A stretch of DNA of 64,000 nt from Bolinopsis microptera (lineage: Eukaryota > Ctenophora > Tentaculata > Lobata > Bolinopsidae), in contig NC_087072.1 of NCBI RefSeq assembly GCF_026151205.1, positions 7,501-71,500 on the forward strand. Reading direction: 5' to 3'. The translations under genes were made by a program, and so were the position numbers. Positions 23,085-34,800 of this stretch are shown here, piece by piece. The notes beneath the pieces were generated by a model. That model searched no databases, was not told the origin of the DNA, and saw only the letters and a program-made list of their open reading frames with translations. How positions within the stretch are numbered: position 1 is the first letter of the stretch; every line of letters starts with the position of its first letter.

Positions 23085-24042
23085 GAGTAGTAACAGAGAC
23101 AGCGAGAGAGTGGTAACAGAGACAGCGAGAGAGTGGTAACAGAGACAGCGAGAGAGTGGTAACAGAGACAGCGAGAGAGTGGTAACAGAGACATCGAGAG
23201 AGTGGTAACAGAGACAGCGAGAGAGTGGTAACAGAGACAGCGAGAGAGTGGTAACAGAGACAGCGAGAGAGTGGTAACAGAGACAGCGAGAGAGTGGTAA
23301 CAGAGACAGCGAGAGAGTGGTAACAGAGACAGCGAGAGAGTGGTAACAGAGACAGCGAGAGAGTGGTAACAGAGACAGCGAGAGAGTGGTAACAGAGACA
23401 GCGAGAGAGTGGTAACAGAAACAGCGAGAGAGTGGTAACAGAGACAACGAGAGAGTGGTAACAGAGACAATGAGAGAGTGGTAACAGAGACAGCGAGAGA
23501 GTGGTAACAGAGACAGCGAGAGAGTGGTAACAGAGACAACGAGAGAGTGGTAACAGAGACAGCGAGAGAGTGGTAACAGAGACAGCGAGAGAGTGGTAAC
23601 AGAGACAGCGAGAGAGTGGTAACAGAGACAGCGAGAGAGTGGTAACAGAGACAGCGAGAGAGTGGTAACAGAGACAGCGAGAGAGTGGTAACAGAGACAG
23701 CGAGAGAGTGGTAACAGAGACAGCGAGAGAGTGGTAACAGAGACAGCGAGAGAGTGGTAACAGAGACAGCGAGAGAGTGGTAACAGAGACAACGAGAGAG
23801 TGGTAACAGAGACAGCGAGAGAGTGGTAACAGAGACAGCGAGAGAGTGGTAACAGAGTCAGCGAGAGAGTGGTAACAAAGACAGCGAGAGAGTGGTAACA
23901 GAGACAGCGAGAGAGTGGTAACAGAGACAACGAGAGAGTGGTAACAGAGACAACGAGAGAGTGGTAACAGAGACAGCGAGAGAGTGGTAACAGAGACAGC
24001 GAGAGAGTGGTAACAGAGACAGCGAGAGAGTGGTAACAGAGA
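23085..24042. repeat. 23-bp minisatellite, about 41 copies
   Basis: The unit GGTAACAGAGACAGCGAGAG plus AGT is almost invariant over 0.96 kb. Because 3 x 23 = 69, all frames on the minus strand stay open for up to 306 codons; these are not genes. Confidence 0.95.
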
Positions 24043-24074
24043 TTAAGTTACCCAGGCTTAATAAACACTTTGAA

Positions 24075-24118
24075 TGAAGATATGGCGGAGTGACAGGCTG
24101 GGCGCCATCCAGTAAAGA
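24075..24118. repeat. Dispersed repeat, CTCAGCCTGTCATTCCGCC family, inverted partial copy
   Basis: GGCGGAGTGACAGGCTGGGC and the following CCAGTAAA are the reverse complement of the motif at 8357, 9618 and 10947, with a few changes. Confidence 0.55.
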
Positions 24119-24184
24119 GTAAGCTTAAAAGTGGGAAGAGAAATTACGCTCACAGCAATGTAGGGTTCCTTTGTGATAGTCAAA

Positions 24185-24362
24185 ACGCACTAACTAGCGC
24201 TTAATAGCGCTAGTTAGCGATGGTTATCGAATATCTGAGGCTCCACAAGCGCTGGTTAGCGCTAGCTATCGCTAAATGAGCGCTAGCTATCGTTAAATGA
24301 GCGCTAGTTAGCGCTAGCTATCGTTAAATGAGCGCTAGTAAGCGCTAGCTATCGCGTTTAGA
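24185..24362. repeat. Clustered self-complementary AGCGCTAGC repeats
   Basis: Irregular repetition of TAGCGCTA, GCGCTAGTTAGCGC and AGCGCTAGCTATCG about every 20-27 bp. The core words are palindromes, so the tract can fold into many alternative hairpins. Confidence 0.7.
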
Positions 24363-25125
24363 CTATCGCAAAAGAACCCAATGTAGTAATAATTATGATT
24401 GAAGAAACATAACTAGTATAGCCTTACCCTTTGTAATAAGTAGTAGTATTGTGGTGTTACCTATTGTAGTAAGTGTGCAGTCTACTTTGTAATAGTTAAC
24501 TTGTGGTCCTAAATGTTTGTACCCTGAACACGTAGCCTGGCGCCTGGCCTCATCACATGGTTACTAGTGGTAACCATTAGTTACTAGTGGTTACTAATGG
24601 TTACAGTGAACACGTAGCCTCATCACATGCCAACACATCAGAGAAATAATAATTTTATAAACTTATAAATATTACGCATTGTCACCAGACAATGGTACCA
24701 TATGGTAAAAGGCACAAACTTTAATTGTGGTCTCTCATACTTTGATAGAGCGTTAATAATATAAGTTAATATAAGAAAACATTTAAAGTTTTAGTCTAGA
24801 CTATAAACTATTTATATTATTTAAAATGTTTTCTTAACAAGTTAACATTTAGGTTGGATAAAAATCAGAGTACTATTAACTCAGACTTTTTTAAATTGGT
24901 ACCGTTTTATCTAATTTATTTATATATTTATATATATCTGACCTTATAGTTGAATAATATCCATCGCTGAAATTATATATATTGTTTGAATGACCTATCA
25001 GAACACTATTAACTCTTAAGTCGAAGTAATAAAACTAGAAGCAAAATAATAAGTAATGACGCCTGTGTTCGAATCTTGTGGAAAAGCCATAAAGAGAGTG
25101 GGACAGTGTCACTCCGTTCCTGAAA
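24363..25125. other. Intergenic, nothing recognised
   Basis: AT-rich. A small cluster of GGTTACTAGTGGTAACC-like inverted words lies at 24558-24605. No supported gene. Confidence 0.4.
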
Positions 25126-25135
25126 AAGACCAATT

Positions 25136-25385
25136 TTCTTCCAATAAGACAACGAATAGAGTATAAAATTACTCTAACCGTATTCAAATGTGTCAACAAT
25201 ATAGCTTCAGACTATATAACCAAATGTATTAACCTGTAACTGTTTTACGCACAGAGTAATACTAGTTCATCCTTTATGTTCCTCCTGTCTCAAAATATTG
25301 TAAGACTGAGTTTTAGTTACTGTGAACAATATTGTTTAAAAGGAGACTGAAGACTTATCTTTTTGAAAAAGTATCCAGAAGACAA
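25136..25385 (+). pseudogene. LINE ORF2 C-terminal fragment, frameshifted
   Basis: One frame reads LPIRQRIEYKITLTVFKCVN NIASDYITK and, after stops and shifts, FKRRLKTYLFEKV. This is the CR1/L2-type tail pattern (LP-xxRI-YK-xLxxFK ... FKxxLKTYLF), decayed. Confidence 0.6.
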
Positions 25386-25711
25386 TATTAACTGTTAACA
25401 CATCTGCTAAAGATTAATGACTCGCCATTGCTGCCCAAAACTTGGCAACTACAAATGAATGCTGCGAAGTGCGAATAGATAATAGATAACAGATAATAAA
25501 GTTAGCTTCCTTGAAACAGGCTGTTAGCGAAATGGCCGTTAGACTTTTTAAAAACTGAATTGTAATTTATTGGTAACTGTTCCCGCGACACATACGAGAC
25601 AGGGCAGTATTAGATTTATTAGTTTTACTCAGTGAACTATGACAAGACTTCAAGAAATGGTGCAAGACAACTTCCTCGCACCAACCGCACAATCCAGCGT
25701 GGCGAAGAGCA

Positions 25712-25806
25712 CTGCTCACGTGGGTGCTGGGATCACGTGGGCGCTGGGATCACGTGGGCGCTGGGATCACGTGGGCGCTGGGATCACGTGGGCGCTGGGA
25801 TCACGG
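25712..25806. repeat. 17-bp repeat, five copies
   Basis: GATCACGTGGGCGCTGG in tandem; each copy contains CACGTG. It gives a low-complexity end to a short frame at 25639-25827 that is not supported as a gene. Confidence 0.8.
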
Positions 25807-25885
25807 AGTAACTGTTCGATTGTCTAGCAGGGAACTGTCATACTTAAAGTGCATTTGAGAGATTGGAGAGATTTTAGAGGAACAA

Positions 25886-27322
25886 ATAGATTGAATATAT
25901 TGAGCCCAGTTCCATTTGAGGGATTCGAGCGGGGGGGGGGGGGGGGGGGGGGTACCTTCGCGGTACTAACTGTTTTTTCGGATAATAATTAAGACACCAC
26001 CCCTTTTGCCGGCTTTTGTGGTACTAACTGTTGAGAAATCACGGTACTAACTGTGTCTTGGTATATGAAATAAGAAACGCACCCATAAATTGCTTTAAAC
26101 AGTTCATTAAACATTGGGAAATAAGCAAATATACCCACTATTTAGTAGGGGTTTTGTTTTCAATGTAGTCGAATTATATAACAAGTTACAAAAACAGGAA
26201 AAAAAATTCAAAACCCAAAAAACCCATTCCCAAAATTGAAATTTGAGGTAAAATGGGTTTTTTGGGGTTGGATACCCCCCTAAGGCAAAGATCTGGGCTT
26301 CACAGTCAACCCCAGAAGAAGCAGGAGATACCCAGCAGTTAAGATGACAGATGTCGACTTTGCTGACGATCTTGCACTGACAACAGACACCGCAGAGCAA
26401 GCGCAAGATCTTCTCCTCAGTGTGGAGCTGGCTGCCAACTCCGTTGGACTTCACCTCAACGAGAGTAAGACGAAGTACATCAGTGTCAATCTCTCTGAGT
26501 CTGACTCTACCGTCATTAAAGCAGCAAGTGGGCAGGAGATAGAGCAAGTAGATGACTTTGTCTACCTTGGAAGCAGAATAATGAGTGCGGAGAAGGACTT
26601 TGATGTTAGGAAAGCAAAGGCATGGGGGGCCTGTCATCAGTTAAAGACAACCTGGAAGTCTGGAATGCGCAGGGACTTAAAGATCCGTGTCTTTCGAGCA
26701 ACGGTTGAGCCCGTACTCCTGTACGGCTCTGAAGCTTGGACGATAAGCCAATCCATGACTAAGCGGATCAATGGATGCTACACTAGAATGCTCCGGATGG
26801 CCTTGAACATACGTTGGCCACAAATCATCAACAACAGTGATTTATACGGCAACATCCCCAAGCCATCAGCGATGATAGCCTCCAGAAGAATGAGACTGGC
26901 TGGACATGTAGCCAGGCATGACGACCTTCTGGCAAACCAACTTCTGTTCTGGGACCCTCAGCATGGATACAGGAGACCGGGGAGGCCCCACCTTACGTTT
27001 CTGGACATGCTAAAGAAGGACACCAGCCTTTCCTGTGTTGAAGAGATAAAATCTGTTATGCTTGACCGCGACGTGTGGCGAGGAATTGTAGTTGCTCGGA
27101 CCAAGAAGCCGACTTAAGTCAGTAAGTCAGTCACCCCCCTAAGTACCATGTAATATCTGTTTTTCTGGGAAATGTACCATGTACTAACTGTATTTTGGAA
27201 GAAAAAATTACCCACTCCCCCCCCCCCCCAACGTCACGTACGGTACTAAGTGTATGATCCCCCCCCCCCCCCCCCCCCCCCCCCCCCGATTTGAAAATAG
27301 ATTGAATATATTGAGCCCAGTC
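25886..27322 (+). mobile_element. Retroelement insertion between 26-bp direct repeats with oligo-G/oligo-C ends
   Basis: AATAGATTGAATATATTGAG and the following CCCAGT occur at about 25886-25911 and 27297-27322. The left interior starts with a run of ~23 G followed by GGTACC and CGGTACTAACTG words; the right interior ends with GGTACTAAGTG and a run of ~32 C. The ends are therefore roughly inverted. An RT fragment occupies 26284-27116. The long direct repeat resembles a target duplication of a target-primed retrotransposon, but homopolymer termini are unusual. Confidence 0.55.
26284..27116 (+). pseudogene. Non-LTR reverse transcriptase, C-terminal half
   Basis: The frame is open from 26284 through the TAA at 27115-27117. 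It contains TVNPRRSRRYPAV, then VDFADDLAL with the catalytic FADD box, DDFVYLGSRIMSAEKDFDVR, LFRATVEPVLLYGSEAWT-like palm/thumb motifs (RVFRATVEPVLLYGSEAWTI) and GHVARHDDLLANQLLFWDP. Fingers and endonuclease are missing. The type is common in cnidarian and mollusc genomes; the clade was not assigned. It differs from the 2890-5079 element. Confidence 0.85.
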
Positions 27323-28600
27323 ACCCTGATAGCCCGGGGAAATATAATTATTCTACCTGACTGTGAGAACCTGAGCATTACCATGACGACGCAGTAAGCA
27401 CTAGAGCAGTATAAAGTAAGCAGTAAACCAAATTAAGGCTACAATACAACTAATTATTATCTAAATTGAAAACATCTATTTCAAGGTTACTCTAGGTCAG
27501 GCCATGTAATGTCTGTTTAAAGTGCATTAACAATAATTGAAAACGAAACGCACAGTGTTTTAAAACTAAATTACAAATTGTTGCTTGTATCATTATGCCG
27601 TTATATGAAAAGTAAATAAGTTATAACGGAAAGAAACCTTCAAAGTGTGGCCTCTCTTTCATCTCTCAATGGCTCTTCAAAAATACGGAGAAAACCGTAT
27701 AACAAAACACCCTAAAATGCTTCCCTTTGAAGTTATTGTAAACAAAGTCATTTTTAATCTGCAAAGCCAAAAAATCACATTTTTTTAAAGCTGCTCTTTA
27801 CGCCGGAGACGCAAAGAGCAGTCAATGAACGTGAAATATCTGAGCAGCACTTCTCTGGTAAATCACAAGCTTTTAAATGTAGTTACAAGAGCGGGGGGGG
27901 GGGGGGGGGCACAAGAGCGATATAGTCAGATTATAATGGTCTTTCAGCAAACACTGTTCTGAACTTGAGTTGTTTAATGCTGTGCCACAACCCTACGATT
28001 TTCGGAGATAAAAATGAACTCTTGGAAAGAACTGTGGCCGTGAATGCAAGTTTAACTGCAAGTTAAACAGTTAACAATAATATTTACTGAGCTTCGCAAT
28101 CAACACAGTCTGGCTAAATGAACAATTGTCAAGTAAGTTATCAAATTAAGAAACACAAATATTAAAGGGGAGTTGACTCCCCTGAGAACACCTCGAATAT
28201 ACCGCTGCTGTACTACCATTTACCGCATGACCACTAGCGCCCCTTATATATCGTCAAATTGAAACACTAAAAGAGATTGTCAAGACATCAATATTGGAAG
28301 CTACTATTAATTAAGTTTACGACTCATTCGGCGGCCAATGTCTCATCAACATTTTCAAGTGATGAGTTTCGAACTAATTTCGAGGGGCCCTTAATTAGCT
28401 GATATTTTGTTATGAACTAACAAAACTGTAGCCGTAAATGCAAGTTTAACAGCAAGTTAAACAGTTGGTATATTATACCGTGCTTTGCATTTAACCTCCC
28501 CGAACCAACCCAAAGTAGCTTAGTGAACAATTGTCAAGTTAATTATCAAGTTTAATCTCAGGTGGCAGAAAATTAGCCTCCTCGCACGGGTCAAGATAGT
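27323..28600. other. Intergenic or MED12 intron, no exon recognised
   Basis: Contains a run of ~17 G at 27892. GTAAATGCAAGTTTAACAGC-like words recur near 28040 and 28430. I found no exon that extends MED12 upstream, although the exon at 28884 begins in mid-codon and needs one. Confidence 0.45.
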
Positions 28601-28605
28601 GTGTT

Positions 28606-28672
28606 GATAAGTGTTGCTATGTGTTGCTATGTGTTGCTATGTGTTGCTATGTGTTGCTATGTGTTGCTAAGG
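28606..28672. repeat. 10-bp repeat, six copies
   Basis: GTGTTGCTAT in tandem, a simple short array. Confidence 0.8.
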
Positions 28673-28883
28673 GCAACTGTAGAAACTAGCCCGGTTGTCC
28701 TCATAGAATGCCAAAAGATTCCTCAAAATTTGGACTGCTTAATTACAAGATTGTCTCATTACTTTGAGCGACCTACGTCAAGGGAAATCATTAGTGGTGC
28801 AAAATGATCCCTCCCGCTGCCCACCCTTCCTCCCTCCCCCTCTTTTTACCGTCCTTACAATAAACTGATGCATATATTTTCAG

Positions 28884-31800
28884 GGAACTGCCGGACGGGA
28901 CGGACTGGTGGAGAATGTTGTCTCTGTTCGTGATCCAGCTGCTCAGATACCAGTGTTTCAGTCTCTGGTGGCTGATATACTACGTCATCCTGCCCTACCT
29001 CTACAAGTACTCCGAGTACAAGTGGCCCACCAACTGTCACGTGGCTTACCTCATGATAGCGCTCTTTACTCAGGTACTTACCTCATGATAGCGCTCTTTA
29101 CTCAGGTACTTACCTCATGATAGCGCTCTTTACTCAGGTACTTACCTCATGATAGCGCTCTTTACTCAGGTACTTACCTCATGATAGCGCTCTTTACTCA
29201 GGTACTTACCTCATGATAGCGCTCTTTACTCAGGTACTTACCTCATGATAGCGCTCTTTACTCAGGTACTTACCTCATGATAGCGCTCTTTACTCAGGTA
29301 CTTACCTCATGATAGCGCTCTTTACTCAGGTACTTACCTCATGATAGCGCTCTTTACTCAGGTACTTACCTCATGATAGCCCTCTTTACTCAGGTACTTA
29401 CCTCATGATAGTGCTCTTTACTCAGGTACTTACCTCATGATAGCGCTCTTTACTCAGGTACTTACCTCATGATAGCGCTCTTTACTCAGGTACTTACCTC
29501 ATGATAGCGCTCTTTACTCAGGTACTTACCTCATGATAGCGCTCTTTACTCAGGTACTTACCTCATGATAGCGCTCTTTACTCAGGTACTTACCTCATGA
29601 TAGCGCTCTTTACTCAGGTACTTACCTCATGATAGCGCTCTTTACTCAGGTACTTACCTCATGATAGCGCTCTTTACTCAGGTACTTACCTCATGATAGC
29701 GCTCTTTACTCAGGTACTTACCTCATGATAGCGCTCTTTACTCAGGTACTTACCTCATGATAGCGCTCTTTACTCAGGTACTTACCTCATGATAGCGCTC
29801 TTTACTCAGGTACTTACCTCATGATAGCGCTCTTTACTCAGGTACTTACCTCATGATAGCGCTCTTTACTCAGGTACTTACCTCATGATAGCGCTCTTTA
29901 CTCAGGTACTTACCTCATGATAGCGCTCTTTACTCAGGTACTTACCTCATGATAGCGCTCTTTACTCAGGTACTTACCTCATGATAGCGCTCTTTACTCA
30001 GGTACTTACCTCATGATAGCGCTCTTTACTCAGGTACTTACCTCATGATAGCGCTCTTTACTCAGGTACTTACCTCATGATAGCGCTCTTTACTCAGGTA
30101 CTTACCTCATGATAGCGCTCTTTACTCAGGTACTTACCTCATGATAGCGCTCTTTACTCAGGTACTTACCTCATGATAGCGCTCTTTACTCAGGTACTTA
30201 CCTCATGATAGCGCTCTTTACTCAGGTAATTTTTTTTTTCTTCTTTTTTTTTCTTCTTCTCATATGCAACCTACTAAAACCAATGGAGCCCTCCCCGGGG
30301 TCATTCCTCTCAGGTAATTTCTTTTGAAACTTCCATCAAATAATGCACAATTATACAACAAGGGAACCTGATTGAGATCAATGGTGACGAAGAATTTTTA
30401 GGCTGGGAAAATGCTCGGACTAATGATATCACTGACATTAATTTAATCGTTTCGCTGACATTAGCGCACAAGTTAACGGATTTACGGAATTATCTGGAAG
30501 CTGATATTCAACAACTTTTTCTATTGATATTCAAGACCAAATAGCAAAGAAAAATATTAAAAAGTCCACAAATAAAATTTGGATGCTGCATAACCAGGAG
30601 AGAGGTGACAACAATAAGAGATATAATAGAACCTTGCAAACTAATTATATCAATTATATACTAATTATATTATATATAATTAGTATATAATTGATATAAT
30701 TAGTTTGCAAGGTTCTAACATATCTCTTATTGTTGTCTTTTGATATATTATATCAAATATATACTAATTATATCAATTAAACCACTTACCACCGACCGAT
30801 TTAGAAAACCTTTATCATTTGGCTTCGTCAGAGTTTTCTCGGCACTTTACCGAAAAAAAAACCAGCCACGTAACTCTTACCGTTTTCTTGATTAGGCCGC
30901 TCGGAAATTACACGCGCACACACACACACACTCTGAGATTATTGTTTAAGATACTTTTTGCAAAAATACTTTTTGCAAAAATACCATTTTTTGTCATAAA
31001 CAACCTTATCGTGTCTGCCAAACGGGCATCACAAGTCAACTGGGTCAATAAAGAATAATAATTTATTATAATAATTTATTATAATAATAATATATTATAT
31101 TATAATATAATATATAATAATAATGATAATTTAGTTGTTCTACTCTGTGGCATCTAGATTACGAGTTACTGCTGACTTCATGCAATATTCCCAATATTCT
31201 ACTGACTAAATACTAATTACACAGACAATTTAGGTTTAGTTGACCCGTTTAAATGATAGCAAATTTTCCGGATCTTAATTTTGATTTGAAACTTTCATCA
31301 AATAATACAGAAATATGCAACATGGAAACTTAAATGAAATCATAACGACAAAGAATGTTTATGCTGCGAAAATGCTTGGAGTTGGACTGGCATTTTACTG
31401 TAATATATAGTTAATTGATAATAGTAAATAGTAATTATAACCATTAAGTTTACCATCATGCTCCAAAACCGTTTATGTTTCAGATTTCGCCAAAAAAATC
31501 AGGAAAAAAGTGTCCATCAAATTTATGTTTAAGTCTATAATACAAATCTTTACAATCCAAATATCGCCTATTCCAAATTCACTAGATAACTACATTTTAT
31601 GTTTAAGTCTATACAAATCTTTACAGTCCAGATATTATCGCCTATTCCAAATTCACTAGATAACTACATTTTCATACACTACTAGTTACCATAGTTACAC
31701 TACTAGTTACCATAGTTACACTACTAGTTACCATAGTTACACTACTAGTTACCATAGTTACACTACTAGTTACCATAGTTACGCTACTAGTTACCATAGT

Positions 31801-34800
31801 TACACTACTAGTTACCATAGTTACACTACTAGTTACCATAGTTACACTACTAGTTACCATAGTTACACTACTAGTTACCATAGTTACACTACTAGTTACC
31901 ATAGTTACACTACTAGTTACCATAGTTACACTACTAGTTACCATAGTTACACTACTAGTTACCATAGTTACACTACTAGTTACCATAGTTACACTACTAG
32001 TTACCATAGTTACACTACTAGTTACCATAGTTACACTACTAGTTACCATAGTTACACTACAAATTCACTAGACACCATATAAGTGTTGTCATGGTTACCA
32101 CTAGATAACTACATTTTCAGATTGAATACCCGGAGACGGAACACGTGGACGACTCTATCATCTCCCACTCCGCATTCCGGCACCTTGATGCGGACAGGAG
32201 GGCTCTGAAGCCGCTCCGGTTCGCTACCATGCTGAAACTACTGATCAGGAACAGCACTGTGGACCAGGAGATACCGCCCTCCCACAGTTAGTCATACGCT
32301 TCCTCAAACTCTTCAAATAGCAGTCGGTTAACCACAAAAATTAACATTTAATGACAGGGTTTTCTAGAGGGCACCCACCCCCCCCCCCCCCCCAAAATAA
32401 CGCTTGTTTCCCCTCCCCTCCCCCCAAAGTAACGCTTGTTTCCCCTCAGAGCACCTGAAATAACCCTTGTTTCCCCTCAGAGTACCTGAAATAACCCTTG
32501 TTTCCCCTCAGAGTACCTGAAATAACCCTTGTTTCCCCTCAGAACCCCCAATGCAACGCTTGTTTCCCCTCAGAGCACCTCAAATAACGCTTGTTTCCCC
32601 TCAGAGCACCTCAAATAACGCTTTTTTCCCCTCAAAACCCGCCCCCCCCCCCCCCCAAATAACGCTTGTTTCAGAGCACCTGAAGCCGATGGCAGTGTTA
32701 AAGAGGATCTGCTCCCAGACCTGGGTGCCGGAACTGTGTCTGTCCACCCCGGAGAAGTTAGTGTCTATCAACTACCTGGCAGATAAGGAGATTACACCCC
32801 ACAACGCTCAGCTCCTGCTCCATCTCATTTGTAATCCCCAATCTACTGACATGCCTTCTACTGACCCTACCGAACTTATCGGCAACATCATCAAGGTTTA
32901 TACTTTAAACTTAGTTACCTAGTAACCTAGTAACTCAGTAACCTAGTAACTCAGTAACCTAGTAACCTAGTAACCTAGTAACCTAGTAACCTAGTTACTA
33001 TGAAGAAGTAGTAACATCTCATTTGTAATCCTCAATCTACTGACATGCCTTCTACTGACCCTACCGAGCTTATCGGAAACATCATCAAGGTTTATACTTT
33101 AAACTTAGTAACCTAGTAACCTAGTAACCTAGTAACTCAGTAACCTAGTAACCTAGTTACTATGAAGAAGTAGTAACATCTCATTTGTAATCCCCAATCT
33201 ACTGACATGCCTTCTACTGACCCTACCGAGCTTATCGGAAACATCATCAAGGTTTATACTTTATAATATCTTGTTTTAGGTTTGTCATATTGTGACCTCT
33301 ACATCAAGATTCGAGAAGGTTACTGGGTCTATATATATAAAGAAGACAACCAAAATGTTTGCAACGGCCTTATTATATTATTATTAATATACAACTTATG
33401 AAGCGTTAGCAACACACGAAATTGCCAATAATTCGATATGTTTCACGATAACTCATAATATTTCAATTTGTCAATAATCGCGGTGGTTACGAGCTCGAAA
33501 AAAAGTCGACTAGCATACTAATAGTAGTGAATTACAAGGATATTTGAGTCTACATCATCTTCAATAAATTTATAATATACTTATATAATATAGGTGCGGC
33601 CAACTAAGCTAAGTAAAGTAGTAATATCCTGTATTAGCTTGGTAATATCCTGTTAAAATCGTGTAACCTGTTGTACCCCCCCCCCCCCCCGAACCTGTTG
33701 TACCCCCCCCCAACCTGTTGTACCCCCCCCCCCCCCAACCTGTTGTACCCCCCCCCCAACCTGTTGTATCCCCCCCCCAACCTGTTGTATCCCCCCCCCC
33801 AACCTGTTGTATCCCCCCCCCCCCAACCTGTTGTACCCCCCCCCCCAACCTGTTGTATCCCCCCCAACCTGTTGTATCCCCCCCCCCCAACCTGTTGTAT
33901 CCCCCCCCCAACCTGTTGTATCCCCCCCAACCTGTTGTATCCCCCCCCCCCCCCCCCCAAACCTGTAGTATCCCCCCCCCCCCCCCCCCCCCCCAACCTG
34001 TTGTACCCCCCCCCCCCCCAACCTGTTGTACCCCTCAGAATATGGACATGTGGACCATGAGGTCAGCTCACCTGAAAGTAAGGTTGATAAGAGTAAGGAG
34101 CAAGGAGAATAACGAGGGGGAGGAGGAGGAGGCGGCTACCCTCAAACTCATCACTGACGCTGTCGTCTGTACTCTGGGACATCTCCTCACCGAGGTAGGG
34201 TTTAAGGGAACAATAATAATTTTAATATAGTTGCCTGGTAACCTAGTAACCTAGTAACCCAGCAACTCTATTAACCTACTAACTCAATAACTAATTTAAA
34301 TAGTAATAATATAATCAGTAGTCAATGACTAGACATGGTTATTGCGATGAAAAGTTACATGGAATGATGGCGTCTGGGCTTGGGAGCAGCTCACACTCAT
34401 AGTACATTACATTAATGCCCTCTGAATACCATCAGGCTAGCTAAAGAAATGAATATGTTAATAGTAGTAGTATTAGTAGTAGTAGTAGTTATAATAGTAG
34501 TAGTAGTGTGTAAAATCCGGATTGGAGTATTATTTATGAGTCGTATGGTTGTAATGTATTCTGTGTAAAATGATCTTTATCCCGGTTGTTGCGACAAGTA
34601 AAAATGCTCTTATTAGGGAAAGGAGATTACTCGACGTTTCAATGTAACTACATCGTATTCATAAACTCAAATTATTTGTTATATAGTAGTGTTGAAAGTA
34701 CTACTAGTAGTAGTAGTGTCACGTGACATCTAACCTGGTTCCCTACAGATAGCACGCGGAGGGTGTAAGAACGCAACTCTCTGGCTGCTCCCCACATTCA

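Noticed and set aside
23010-23930. 306-codon and 159-codon minus-strand frames (LSLLPLSRCLCYHS repeats)
   Set aside because: Pure 23-bp minisatellite; the frames are open only because the unit has no stop in any phase.
23085-24042. CRISPR-like array appearance
   Set aside because: No unique spacers; simple head-to-tail minisatellite in an animal genome. The same applies to the arrays at 21700 and 29047.
28908-29120. 70-codon plus-strand frame over the MED12 exon and the short opposite frame 28855-29040
   Set aside because: Out of frame with the phased MED12 exon, which alone aligns to the family.
31672-32049. 125-codon frame of VTSSVTM repeats
   Set aside because: 21-bp tandem repeat, intronic in MED12.
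33609-34230. Proline- or glycine-rich frames of 100-170 codons
   Set aside because: C-run minisatellite at a splice acceptor; several frames open at once.
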